A DNA stretch of 64,000 nt, taken from NCBI GenBank assembly GCA_017311185.1, contig JAESUZ010003490.1, forward strand, positions 1,674,001 through 1,738,000, written 5' to 3'. Position 1 is the stretch's first letter; each line of letters starts with the position of its first letter. Below are positions 33,729 to 44,651 of the stretch, one piece after another. The notes under the pieces are model-generated. The model made no database searches and was not told the origin of the DNA. It was given only the letters and a program-made list of their open reading frames with translations. A program made the position numbers and the translations under genes. The DNA is from Proteles cristata cristata (taxonomy: Eukaryota > Chordata > Mammalia > Carnivora > Hyaenidae).

Positions 33729-33941
33729 TTTAAAAAATGTGTATTTATTTATTTTGAGAGACAGAGGGACAGTGTGCAAGTTGTGAGGGGTGCAGAGAGA
33801 GAGGGAGAGCGAGAATCCCAAGCAGGCTCCATGCTGTCAGCACAGAGCCTGGCACGGGGCCCGATCTCACAGATTGTGAGATCATGACCTGAGGAAATCA
33901 AGAGTTGGACGCCTGACTCACTGAGCTGCCCAGGCACCCCT
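33729..33941 (-). mobile_element. CanSINE, antisense, in 5' LTR
   Basis: Target copies near gctgcttgctgcatt and ggctgctgcattc. Confidence 0.9.
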
Positions 33942-34146
33942 GGCTGCTGCATTCTTAAAGGGTCTCATGACTGACCTCTCACTAATACTTAATATCAAAC
34001 TAAATAATAAGCACCAGAGAAATCTTGTGAAAGTAGTTTTATGTGTAGACATTCGAAGAAACATATATGATCTTCCTGCACATTCCCTCTCCCTTGAGCA
34101 CTAAGCATATAACCCCCAGCTTCATACAGTAAAAGCGCAGCTCGGG

Positions 34147-34372
34147 ACGCCAGGGCGCTCAGTCCATTACGCATCCGACTTTGGCTCAGGTTACGATCTC
34201 CTGGTTCGCGAGTTTAAGCCCCGCGTTGGGCTCTGTGCTGACAGCTCAGAGCCTGGAGCCTCCTTCAGATTGTGTCTCTCCTTCTCTCTGCCCCTTCTAC
34301 CCTCATGCTCTGTCTCTCTCTGTCTCTCAATAACGAATAAAAACATTTAAAAATTATTTTTTAAAAAGTGCA
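34147..34372 (+). mobile_element. CanSINE in 5' LTR
   Basis: Target copies aaaagcgcagctc and aaaagtgcaactc. The 3' LTR lacks this insert and reads aaaagtgtgctc. Confidence 0.93.
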
Positions 34373-34475
34373 ACTCTTTCTGCCCATGGGTCCTGTCTCT
34401 GTGCTACTTAAATAAACTTACTAAGTTCCACCATAAAATATCTCAAGAATTCCTTCAAAGATGCCGCAACATTTC

Positions 34476-34493
34476 TAGTGGCCCATATGGGGA
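34476..34493 (+). promoter_or_regulatory. Primer-binding site, tRNA-Ile-like
   Basis: TAGTGGCCCATATGGGGA matches 15 of 18 bases of the complement of the 3' end of mammalian tRNA-Ile, as I know that tRNA. The three mismatches are all transitions (G to A or C to T). It begins 4 bases after the LTR end. Confidence 0.65.
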
Positions 34494-34768
34494 CAACGGA
34501 GTGAGTCCAACAGCACTGGAGAGATTTGTTGAGTCTTCTTAACCTCCAGTCTTTGTTTCTCACCTGAAAGGGCCAGGTTGGAGCTATTCCCCAGGTGAGG
34601 CACTCATCCAACAGGGACCCTTGGGACTGGATCATGGCTACAGCTCATGAGAAAGTTGCCCAGATTAGATAGGAGTTCCATACTTTTTTCATGTTTCTCA
34701 TTTGTCCTTACCCATGGGCCGTTTAGCATTCTCCATCCTGCTCTCAGATGGAAAGTACTTCTATTCTT

Positions 34769-34975
34769 TTTAATGTTTATTTATTTTTGAGAGAGAGAGA
34801 GAGAGAGAGCATGAACAGGGGAGAGGCAGAAAGGGAAGGAGACACAGAACCTGAAGCAGGCTCCAAGCTCTGAGCTACCAGCACAGAGCCTTATGTGGGG
34901 CTCGAACCCACGAACCACAAGATCATAACCTGAGCCTAAGTCAGACACTCAACTGATCGAGCCGCCCAGGCGTCT
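34769..34975 (-). mobile_element. CanSINE, antisense, in ERV leader
   Basis: Target copies gaaagtacttctattc and gaaagtacttctagct. Confidence 0.94.
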
Positions 34976-35359
34976 GAAAGTACTTCTAGCTTAGGTATGT
35001 GATACTTAACTATGACACTTAATACGAGATACAATAACTGCCTCTTCTTAACAAAGCCAGGGCCCCTTCTTCATCTACTAGTACTAGATCCAGAGGCTTA
35101 CAAAGGGTATTATCGGTTGCTAAATATATCAACTCCCCACAAAATGGAAAGAGGTAGCCCCAATCTCGGTAGCATTTCAGTCCATTCCCCGGCACCTCCT
35201 GTAGCCTGGGATGCTGTAGGGAAGTCAGGTAGATGCCAGAGCAGTTGAGAATGAGGGACGCTTCCCTCCACTCTGAATGCCAGGAAGCTATGGCAATATG
35301 ATGGGACATCATTTGGAAGCTGGGGGGCTTTTGATAACGGACTCCTAGTTAGTTATGTA

Positions 35360-35880
35360 CTCTTCTTGTTTTATAGGAATTAAGTAGGGGATCTTCCCTG
35401 ATCCCAGAAGACTCCACTTTGGGTCCTCTCCTAGCACACTGGAGTCAATTTGGACAACAGGACTTAAAGAAGAAGCACCTCGGGGCACCTGGGAGCTCAG
35501 TCAGCTGAGCATCTGGCTCTTGATTTCAGCTCAGGATATGATCTCATGGTCGTGAGATCAAGTCCCACCGCCTGCTTCAGATTCTTTCTCTCCCTCTCTC
35601 TGCCCCTTCCCCACTCTCTTGTGCTCTCTCAAAATAAATAAACATTAAAAAGAAAAAAGGGGGCCTCATGTTCTGTAATAATGCCTGACCTCAATATTCT
35701 CTACAGGATGATGAAAAATGGCTCATTAACAGGTCCTTAATACTTCAGTACTATTTATCAATTAAACCTTTTCTGCAGGCAGCTGGGAAAATGGACCCAA
35801 GTGCCCTACAACCCAGAACTTTATGCCACTAAGTCAGGATCCTAATCCAAGAGAGACTTGCAGGATGTATCTGATAAGAT
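35360..35880 (+). pseudogene. ERV gag matrix remnant
   Basis: Broken frame with 'GPLLAHWSQFG' (from about 35414), then after a SINE 'DDEKWLINRSL' and 'AAGKMDPSALQP', a pattern typical of class I ERV matrix domains. The rest of gag (capsid, nucleocapsid, to about 37.6 kb) is too decayed to place. Confidence 0.55.
35482..35660 (+). mobile_element. CanSINE in gag
   Basis: 'ggggcacctgggagctcag' to 'aaataaataaacattaaaaa'; splits the matrix region. Confidence 0.9.
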
Positions 35881-35912
35881 TCCAGGCCCCTCTACCTTTA
35901 GATATATATTTT

Positions 35913-36112
35913 AAAATTCTACTTATTTATTTTAATTTACTTGTTTATTGGGGGGGGGGGTTATATGCACAAGTGGGTTGAAGGGCAGAGGGAGAGAGAA
36001 TCCCAAGCAGGCTCCATGCTCACCAAAGAGCGGGGCTTGGACTCATGAGCCATGAGATCATGACCTGAACTGAAGTCAGACACTTAACCAACTGAGTCAC
36101 CCAGGCACTCCT
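35913..36112 (-). mobile_element. CanSINE, antisense, in gag
   Basis: Reverse copy with a run of ten G at 35950-35959. Confidence 0.88.
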
Positions 36113-36679
36113 AAACCTGTCAGTTTTAATAAAATTAGAAAGTAACCCAGGCAAATGATGAAAATTCAGCCTTATTTCAGGGGTGTTGACTAGAAGCAAT
36201 TGATAAATATACAAATTTACACCAGAAGGGATGGCTCTCTTAAATATTCATTTTATGAACCAGTTGGCACCAGTCATTGGCCACAAATTGGGGGAAAAAT
36301 GACCCTAGACACTCAAACTCCAACCCCGTGGCTGCTGGAAGGGGCCACTGGAATCTTTAATAACAGAGATACAGCTCAAAGAAAGGAACGGGATCACAGG
36401 GCTACAGTACCTGGCAGAATGCAGCCTTGAATGTCTGCCGCTATCGGGGCTCACCCAGCACCAAGCTAACCAGGAGCAGCAGAAAAAGCCAGTGTCGAAC
36501 AGAAATCTAGGCAAGACCCCATGATATAGGTGCGGCCAAACTGGACACTGAAGTAAAGAATGTCATGATAAACGCTCTCCGCCAGGGGGAGTTCCAGGGT
36601 GAATGTCTAGTTTTTCTTCAACCATCAGGGGGAAGAGACCATCCACCTGTCTAGTTAGCTTGAACTAGCTTCCCAGCTT

Positions 36680-36898
36680 AATGTTTATTTATTTTTGAGA
36701 GATAGAGAGAGACAGAGTGCAAGCAGGGGAAGGGTGGAGAGACAGGCTCCAGACAGGCACAGAATCTGAAGAAGGCTCCAGGCTCTGAGCCCTCAGCACA
36801 AAGCCCGACATGGGCCTTGAACTCATGAACTGCAAGACCATGACCTGAGCTGAAATCAAGAGTCAGACGCTTAACAGATGGAGCCACACTGGTGCCGC
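36680..36898 (-). mobile_element. CanSINE, antisense, first of a same-target pair
   Basis: Bounded by actagcttcccagctt at 36665 and 36902. Confidence 0.93.
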
Positions 36899-36916
36899 AA
36901 CTAGCTTCCCAGCTTT

Positions 36917-37129
36917 TTTTTTTTTTTTTTTTTAATTTTATTTTTAGGAGAGAGAGAGACAGAGTGAGCAGGGGAGGGTCAGTGAGAGAGGGAGTCACAG
37001 ACTGAAACAGGCTCCAGGCTCTGAGCTGGCAGTCACCACAGAGCCCGACGCGGGGCTCGAACCCACAAACGCGAGATCATGACCTAAGCGAAAGTCGGAC
37101 GCTTAACCGACTAAGCCACCCAGGCGCCC
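36917..37129 (-). mobile_element. CanSINE, antisense, young-type, second of a same-target pair
   Basis: Bounded by actagcttcccagctt (36902) and ctagcttcccagctt (37129). CpG-rich subfamily body. Confidence 0.95.
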
Positions 37130-37344
37130 CTAGCTTCCCAGCTTAAACATGCAGTCTCTTCCCAGTAGGGGAGTGGAACAGGAAGGGAGAACCAGGAAAG
37201 AGTGGGTATTTTCAGGTTAAAGGAAAAGTTTGTAAGCATCATTTAGCTTCTGCTTCTATTCCAGTAATTTTATGTAGAGAAAAACAGGTCAGGCAAGAAT
37301 GTTGAGCAAAGACAGAGTAAGTTGCTCTTGCGCCAGTAAGAATG

Positions 37345-37565
37345 GTGGCGCCTGGGTGGCTCAGTCAGTTAAGTGTCTGACTTTGATTCAGGTCATGATC
37401 TTGTAGTCTGTGAGTTCGAGCTCCACGTCGGGCTCTGTGCTGACAGCTCGGAGCCTGGAGCCTGCTTCAGGTTCTTTGTCTCCCTCTCTCTCTCTGCCCC
37501 TCCCCTGCTCATGCTCTGTATCTCTCTCAGAAATAAACATTAAAAAAAGAAAAAAGAAACAAAGA
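37345..37565 (+). mobile_element. CanSINE in ERV
   Basis: Full length: 'ggcgcctgggtggctcag' to 'cagaaataaacattaaaaaa'. Confidence 0.92.
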
Positions 37566-37852
37566 AAAGAAAAGCAATGAACCTACCTCCCACATCCAGG
37601 GTAACCGAGGGCTCAGTCATCTCGAAGTTCAGGGGAGCCAGACAGCCTCAGGGCCCCATCACGCCATCTTTTCAGGTTGTCGCTCTCAGGCTAGGAAATG
37701 AGTTCCTGTCTTTCTCTCTCTCAGGTGACAAGGACAGTCCCTTTTCCAGTCACCCTCTGCCCTGCAAGGCAGGGAACTTGGTAGACCCACAAGTTTGGAA
37801 TTGTGATACCCTGGAGCAGGCAGTACAGGTTCATCCCATCAAAATAGCTCTA

Positions 37853-38028
37853 GGGGCGCCTGGGTGGCTCAGTCGGTTGAACGTCTGACTTCGGCTCAGG
37901 TCGTGATCTCAGGTTTTGTGGGTTCAAGCCCCGTGTGGGGCTCCGCACTGGCAGTGTGGATTGGGATTCTCTCTCCCCCTTCCTCTCTCCTCCCCTCCCC
38001 TGCTCATGCTTTCTCTGTCTCTCACAGT

Positions 38029-38059
<31 letters not shown>

Positions 38060-38075
38060 GAAACTTTAAAACAAA
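37853..38075 (+). mobile_element. CanSINE in ERV pol
   Basis: Target copies aaaatagctctag and aaaacagctctaa. Confidence 0.92.
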
Positions 38076-38595
38076 ACAAAACAGCTCTAAAGGATCTTCT
38101 TACTATTCCATGTAAAAAACAATATCTTGTTAAGACAGAAGCCAGGGCTGGCCTCCAAGCACTCCTGGATAAATGTCTTAAACATGGAATTCTTAAACGG
38201 TGCCAACTCCCTAGTAATAATCCCAGTTTGCCTATTAAAAAGCCTAACGGAGAACACGGAATAGTAGAAGACCTTAGAGCAACGAACAAAGCTGTACTCC
38301 CTATTCACCATATAGTTCCAAACCCTTACGTTATACAGACTCAATTTCCGGGCCCTGCGGAATGGTTTATGCTTAATGTAAAGGGTGCTTTATTTTTGTA
38401 ATCCCTTAAGGGAAGGGGCCCGGCCTCCATCCACCTTTGAATGGACTCCATTAGGAGAGCATGAAGCATGTGGCTTACATGGACAGTCCCACCGCAGAAA
38501 TGTAGACACTGTCCCCGTTTGTTTGGTAATGCGCTCAGAAAACTGAGAGATCTTACATGGCCCCAGCGAACAATAGTACAATATATCGATGATAT

Positions 38596-38802
38596 ATTTT
38601 TAAATTTATTTATTTATTTTGAGAGAGAGAGAAAGAGAGAGGGGGGGATGGCAGAGAGAGAGGGAGAGAGAGAATCCAAAACAGGCTCCACGCTGTCAGT
38701 GCAGAGTCTGATGTGGGGCTCGAACTCAAGACCACTGTGAGATCATGACCTGAGCCAAAATTAAAAAAAATAGATGCTTAACCTGAGCCACTCAGGCACC
38801 TC
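38596..38802 (-). mobile_element. CanSINE, antisense, in the YIDD box
   Basis: Bounded by tcgatgatatattttta (38586) and cagtgatgtattttaa (38802). Confidence 0.93.
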
Positions 38803-38815
38803 AGTGATGTATTTT

Positions 38816-39006
38816 AAAAAAATATTTTTTGAGAGACAGAGAGAGAATGTAAGTAGGGGAGGGCCAGAGAGAGAGAGGAAGAGAGAATCCCAAGCAGGCT
38901 CTTCACTACTAGCATGGAGTCTCATGTGGGGCTCAATCCACGAACTGTGAGATTACGACCTGGGCCAAAGTCGGACGTTTAACTGACTGAGCCACCCAAG
39001 TGCCCC
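38816..39006 (-). mobile_element. CanSINE, antisense, second hit in the YIDD box
   Basis: Bounded by cagtgatgtattttaa (38802) and ctcgatgatattttaa (39007). Confidence 0.93.
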
Positions 39007-39650
39007 TCGATGATATTTTAATATGCCGCCCCATGAAAGAGGCGTCAGACTGTAATTCTACTGTTGTGCTAAACTTTCTTGGGCAGAGAGGACACTGACT
39101 ATCACCTAAAAAGGTTCACATTTCTAAACAGAAGGTATCATACTTTGGATACGAATTAACTCCTGGACATCATTTCCTGTCAACTGAGAGAAACAGAGCT
39201 AAAATAGAACTGGGATCTCCTACCACAAAAAAGCAACTCTACACCTTTTTAGGAATGGCCAGATTTTGCAGCCTCCGGATGGATCCCAGGGTTTGGAGTC
39301 TTGGCCAAAACTCTGTGTGAGTCCACTAGGGGCCAGATGAAGAGTCTTTAAAATGGGATAGAGAACAACTAAAAACTAACTCTCTTTGGCCCCTGCTCTA
39401 CCAAACTTAGAAAAGCCATTTTCCCTCTTCTTACTGAAAAACAAGGCCAAGCCCTTCGAGTACTAACACAAAAACTAGGACATGAACTGGGACCCATAGG
39501 ATATTTTCCAAAGCCATCGACGAGGCAGTCCAGGACGGCCAGCATGCCTCCGAGCAGTAGCGGCCACTGCACTACTAGTAGATGCACCTAAACTTTCAAT
39601 GGGACAGCCGTTGACAGGTTCACAGAGTTTTAGAAACTACAGGATCTCAG

Positions 39651-39861
39651 GAGCACCTGGGTGGCTCAATCGGTGAGGCATCCGACTTCAGCTCGGGTCA
39701 TGATCTCATGTTTCGTGAGTCTGAGCTCTGCACTGGGCTCTGTGCTGACAGCTCGGAACCTGGAGCCAACTTCAGAGTCTGTGTCTCCCTCTCTCTCTGC
39801 CCCTCTCTCACTCGTGCTCTGTCTCTGCCTCTCTCAAATATAAATGAACATTAAAAATTTT
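39651..39861 (+). mobile_element. CanSINE in ERV pol
   Basis: Target copies tttagaaactacaggat and tttggaaactaaaggac. Confidence 0.94.
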
Positions 39862-40115
39862 TTTGGAAACTAAAGGACATCAATGGGTGACAGGGGGTGA
39901 CTGACTAAATATCAAGCTATACTTTTAGATTCCCCGATACTGCTCTCAAAACCTGTCAAACCCTAAACCCAGCATCCTTCAATGCCTGGACCAGACCCTT
40001 CTACTCTTATGCCTGAACATGATAGTAAAGAGGCAATAGAACGATTCTATTCCAGCCTAAATCTAAAAGATCAAGCCATAGATAATGCCAACCATAGTTA
40101 TGGATGGTAGTTAAA

Positions 40116-40323
40116 AACATTTTTTTTCTTGTTTAGTTTTGAGAGAGAGAGAGAGACAACATGGGAGGGGAGGGGCAGAGAGAGAGGGAGACACTGAATC
40201 CGAAGCAGGTTCTAGGCTCTGAGCTGTCAGCACAGAGCCTGATGCAGGGTTTGAACTCCAAGCTGTGACATCGTGACCTGGGCCGAAGCCGGATGATTAA
40301 CAGACTGAGCCATCTGGGTGCCA
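40116..40323 (-). mobile_element. CanSINE, antisense, in RNase H region
   Basis: Target copies tggatggtagttaaaa and tgggtggtagaaaag. Confidence 0.92.
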
Positions 40324-40348
40324 CTGGGTGGTAGAAAAGTTTTAAGAA

Positions 40349-40556
40349 GGTGGACCGGGTGTGTGGGTGGCTCAGTCCGTTAAGCAACTGACTCTTGGTT
40401 TCGGCACAGGTTATGATCTCACTGTTCGTGGGTTTAAGCCCCATGTTGGGCTCTGCACTGGCAGCATGGAGCCTGCTTGGGACTCTCTCTCTCCCTTTCT
40501 CTCTGCCCCTTCTCCTCACTCTCTTTCCTTCTTGAAGTAAATAAATAAACATTTAA
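40349..40556 (+). mobile_element. CanSINE, first of a same-target pair
   Basis: Bounded by agaaggtggac (40344) and agaggaggacag (40558). Confidence 0.9.
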
Positions 40557-40568
40557 AAAGAGGAGGAC

Positions 40569-40803
40569 AGGGGCGCCTGGGTGGCTTAGTCGGTTAAGCA
40601 TCCGACTTTCGTTTAGGTCATGATCTCGCGGTTCATGGGTTTGAGCCCCACATCGGGCTCTGGCTGACTGCCAGCTCAGAGCCTGGAGCCTATTTCAGAG
40701 TCTGTATCTCCCTCTCTCTCTGACCCTCCCCTGCTCACGCTGTCTCTCTCTCTCTCTCCTAGAAATAAATACAAATAAAATAAAATAAAAATAAAAAATA
40801 AAA
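40569..40803 (+). mobile_element. CanSINE, young-type, second of a same-target pair
   Basis: Bounded by agaggaggacag (40558) and agaggaggacaa (40806). Tail has many AAATAAAAT units. Confidence 0.95.
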
Positions 40804-41150
40804 AAAGAGGAGGACAAAGAAGTTAGTTTAACAAAAAAATATTAAGACCAACCTGTTACTGAACAATATTTCAGCTCAAAAGCCAGAACTGCTAGCTTTC
40901 ATTCAAGCTCTTTAGGTACCTAAGAGGCTGAGAGTCAATATATATACAGATTCAAAATGTACCTTCCTTGTACTTCATGCACATGGAGCCATCTAGAAAG
41001 CAAGCAGGTTATCAACTGGTTATAATTCCCCTATTAGATACGGAGCAGAAATTGTGACTCTCGTAAAGGCAGTTCATCTCCTTAAAGAAATTGCTGTAAT
41101 ATATTCTTAGAGGACATCAAAAGGGAGAACATTTAGAACCTGAAGGAACT

Positions 41151-41357
41151 AGGAGCATCTGAGTGTCTCGGTCCGCTAAGCGTTCGACTTCGGCTCAGGT
41201 CATGATCTCAGGGTTTGTGTGTTCGAGCCCGGCATCAGGGTCTGTGCTGACAGCTCAGAGCCTGGAGCCTGTTTCAGATTCTGTGTCTCCCTCTCTCCCT
41301 GCCCCTCTCCCACTCATGCTTGGTCTCTCAAAAATGAATAAACGTTAAAAAAAAAAG
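41151..41357 (+). mobile_element. CanSINE in ERV pol
   Basis: 'gagcatctgagtgtctcgg' to 'aaaaatgaataaacg'. Target close to aacctgaaggaac. Confidence 0.9.
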
Positions 41358-41703
41358 AATGTAAAGGAAATAATTTAGCCAATCGGGTGGGCAAACTGGC
41401 AGGTTGACCTGAACTAGTGATGAGTCTTCTACCAGAGGCTCTAATTCCAGAGGCACTGTTGTTCCCACTTCTGCTAGAGAAGAGAACCCCTTCTACAGTA
41501 GAAGCACTTGGGGAAGGACATGCTAAAACTGCCAGCGATGGTATAGGAATGATAAGGAAAAATCTTTGTCCCTGAGGAAAAACAATGGAAATTAGCAACA
41601 GGCCTGCACCAGGCTACTCATACAGGAAGAGAAGCTTTATGGGATTTCACCAAATCCTTATTTGATGGAACAGGATTAGAAGCCCTTTTGTGAAACGAGT
41701 GTA

Positions 41704-41802
41704 AATTTTTTTTTTTTTAGGTAGGCTCCATGCCCAATGTGGAGCTTGAACTCATGATCAAGAGTCCCATGCTCTACGGACTGAGCTGGCCAGGTGCTCT
41801 GA
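41704..41802 (-). mobile_element. Short CanSINE, antisense
   Basis: Short reverse form: T-run, 'gtaggctccatgcccaatgt', 'gctctacggactgagctggc'. Confidence 0.85.
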
Positions 41803-41814
41803 CCACCCCCTCTT

Positions 41815-41950
41815 CATTTTTTTTTTTTTCCAGTAGGCTTCATGCCCAACATGGGGCCGAATGCAGGGCTTGAACTCACAGCCCTGAGATCAAGACCTGA
41901 GCTGAGATCAAGAGTCAGACACTTAACTGACTGAGCCTCCCAGGCGACCC
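41815..41950 (-). mobile_element. CanSINE, antisense, shortened
   Basis: Target copies ctgaccaccccctctt (41799) and ctgaccacctccactt (41950). The CT-rich part is missing. Confidence 0.88.
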
Positions 41951-42666
41951 TGACCACCTCCACTTTTAACACTTGTTCAAAGACGTGGATCATATCCTGG
42001 GGGACATTGGCAAATTGATTTCACACAAATACCACCTTGTAAGGGATATAAATATTTACTAGTCTATAAAGGCACCTTTACTGGTTGGATGGAAGCTTTC
42101 CCATGTAAGACAAAAAAGGCTACTGAAGTCACAAAGACTTTATTAAGAGAAATTATCCCCAGTTTGGGCTTTCTTGATCTCTTCAAAGTGATAATGGCCC
42201 ATCCTTTACAGCCCAAGTAACCCAACAGGTAGCCCAAGCCCTTAAAATTAATTTTTTTTTTTTTGCATACAACTTGGCATCCTCAATCATCACTCAAAGA
42301 CGAAAAGGCTATGCATCATTTCAAAAGATACGTCACTACGGGGAGCCTAGAAACACAAGAAAGCTGGATAACTCTTTCACCAATAGGTTGCTTGAGAATA
42401 AAGACCAGTCCACAGGAAAGATTGTGGTTAAGCTCTGTTGAATTAATATATGCTAGACCTTTTCTTACCATTGACTTATCCGCGGACCCAGATTATAATA
42501 ATCTGTTACATTTTTCATTACAAACTGGATTAATGAAAAAAAGGAGAAGCTGGATTAATCCATAAAGCTCTTTAATGAATATGCTGATAAGGTACTATCA
42601 AAACCAGACCTGATGAAACTCAAAATCCTCTGCAAGTAAACCCCAGAAAATGAGTCTACTTAAATG

Positions 42667-42883
42667 AGGGACATGTGGGTGGCTCATTTGGTTGAGTGTC
42701 CAATTTAGGCTCAGGTCATGATCTCGAGGTTCATGAGTTCAAGTCCCGCATTGAGCTCACTGCTGTCAGCACAGAAACTGCTTTGGATCCTCTGTCTCCC
42801 TCTCTCTCTCTCTCTGCTCCTCCCCTGTTCATTCTCTCTCTCTTTCTGTCTCAAAAATAAACATTTAAAAAATAAATAAAAGA
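42667..42883 (+). mobile_element. CanSINE in ERV integrase
   Basis: 'ggacatgtgggtggctcattt' to 'caaaaataaacatttaaaa'. Confidence 0.9.
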
Positions 42884-43371
42884 TTGGAAGGTAAATAATT
42901 CTGGAGAACCAAGTCCTAAGTGGAAAAGACCTTACAGGGTCATATTAAGCACTTCCTCTGTGGTAAAACTAGAAGGCCACTCAACATGGACTCATATTTC
43001 CAGAATTAAACTTATACCCCCTCCTTTAACACAGGATGGCAAGGAACTAGAGGGTGTGTCTCATATTCCTGTGAACCAGTGGCATGTCTCAAAGTCCTCT
43101 TCAACCAACGAGATAAAAAAAAAAGTATTTTTCTTCCTGCCTTCTGCACACCATTCCTAAATGGTAACTCTTTCCTACAATGACCACAACATTATGCTGA
43201 GCTATAAAATCAATTGTCCTGCTAGATTTGTGGCTGCTGCCTATATCAAGCACTTTGGGCTTCCCTTGGGGGGGGTTTCTCCATTACAAGGTACAGAGGG
43301 GGCATTATTTACATCAATATATAGCTGATACAATACATCACCCCAAGATCAACACATATAGAGATATTCCT

Positions 43372-43552
43372 TTTTTAAACATTTATTAATTTTTGAGAGA
43401 GAGAGGGAGACAGAGCTCAAGCAGGGGAGGGACAGAGAGAGAGAGGGAGACACAGAATCCAAAGTAGTCTCCAGGCTCAGAGCTGTCAAGGCTCGAACTC
43501 ACCAACCGTGAAACCATGGCCTGAGCCGAAGTCAGATGCTCAACTGACTGAG
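43372..43552 (-). mobile_element. CanSINE, antisense, head-truncated
   Basis: Target copies gatattccttt and gaatatttccatt. The final head bases are missing. Confidence 0.87.
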
Positions 43553-44423
43553 CTGGGAATATTTCCATTACTAAAAAGAATGTTTCTTGCTGGCGTATGG
43601 TGAATGTTACATGGGACTCTCCAGGCCATAAGAGTTCTTTCTCTTATCCTCAAATGATCAGTATTTTAACTGAATATACCAACCTGCGGATAGGCTCATG
43701 ACAGCAGACTTCCTGACTACATAGTCCTTTCTGTCGCCCAGGAAGGATTATATCAAATATAGGAGGGATAAGTATAGCTCACTCCTACAATAGAACAATA
43801 AGCCAAAAGGCCCTTTCTTCTGGGAATGGGAAAACCGTACCCTTGATTCATGGCCCAACAGTACTCCTTAAATGGGACTGCTCACCCCAGATGCCTGTGA
43901 TCATACCACTATTTTACAGGCAACTGACTGGCTTGCTACTGACTAGACAAGGCGGCCAGACATCAGGTGGCCAGCACCTAATGGAATAGAACGGTTATGT
44001 GGGCCAAACTTATGGCCATGGCTTCCACCAGGCTGGATTGGAAGATGTACTATAGGTTACACCTAGATGCACGGCTGTAGCACTCAGACTATCCCAAGTC
44101 TAGCAAATCTTCCATAGCTAAAACAATGAAGTGCAAGGTCCGTGTTCCACTGGCATACCTTCTGACATCTACTTTTCGTCCATCAGTAGGTCTAGAAGAT
44201 GTTATCTGGCACCTGGGGGCCCTTGAGAAATACGCAATTAAGGCCTTAAATAACTCTCAAAATAGCATTGCATTATTAAACACTAAAATGACCTAAGTGG
44301 GCAAAGCAGTTCTACAAAACAGAATGGCATTACATTATTAGAGCAGAATGCTGTGACTCCATTCCAGGTCAGGACAACAACATAACAGGCTGATTTAGTG
44401 ATATGTATGATCAAGTTGATGCT

Positions 44424-44651
44424 TTTTTTTTAATTTTAATTTTTATTTATTTCTAGGAGGGAGAGAGAGAGAGAGAGACAGCGTGAGCAGGGGAGGGTCA
44501 GAGAGAGAGGGAGACACAGACTCCGAAAGGGGCTCCAGGCTCTGAGCTGGCAGTCAGCACAGAGCCTGACGCGGGGCTCGAACCCACGAACCACGAGATC
44601 ATGACCTAAGCAAAAGTCCAATGCTTAACCGACTAAGCCACCTAGGCGCCC
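44424..44651 (-). mobile_element. CanSINE, antisense, young-type, in env
   Basis: Perfect 12-bp target duplication caagttgatgct (44412 and 44652). Confidence 0.96.

Larger units (their letters stand above)
33622..34471 (+). repeat. ERV 5' LTR (interrupted by two SINEs)
   Basis: Matches the 3' LTR through 'cccagaaggctgacct', 'gcatagttttgataaggatc', 'ttaatatcaaact', 'ccagagaaatcttg' and 'ctctttctgcccatgg'. A TATA-like 'gcatataac' lies at about 34105. Without its SINEs it is about 430 bases. Confidence 0.85.
37770..39640 (+). pseudogene. ERV pol: reverse transcriptase remnant
   Basis: Upstream VDPQVW (about 37783) and EQAVQVHPIKIAL, then after a SINE TEARAGLQALLDKCLKHGIL, PIKKPNGEHG, VPNPYVIQTQFPG and, at 38582-38596, YIDDI (the catalytic YxDD box). 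Palm/thumb text resumes at 39009 with DDILIC and continues QLYTFLGMARFCS. Multiple stops and frameshifts. Confidence 0.85.
39862..41145 (+). pseudogene. ERV pol: RT connection and RNase H remnant
   Basis: 'EAIERFYSSLNLKDQAIDN' near 40030-40090, then after three SINEs QKPELLAFIQAL and VNIYTDSKC (about 40935-40960). In RNase H the Asp of YTDS is catalytic. Stops are frequent. Confidence 0.75.
41360..43035 (+). pseudogene. ERV pol: integrase remnant
   Basis: Core text with YLYWLDG-type strand near 42075 and [11 protein letters not shown] from 42187, whose Asp codon (42190-42192) is the second residue of the D,D35E triad. TTWHPQSS follows at about 42266. The C-terminal domain (PKWKRPYRVIL, VKLEGHSTWTH) is at about 42920-43000. 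Frameshifted and interrupted by SINEs. Confidence 0.8.

Noticed and set aside
36663..37145. CRISPR-like spaced direct repeats
   Set aside because: The repeats are target duplications of SINE insertions in a mammalian genome.
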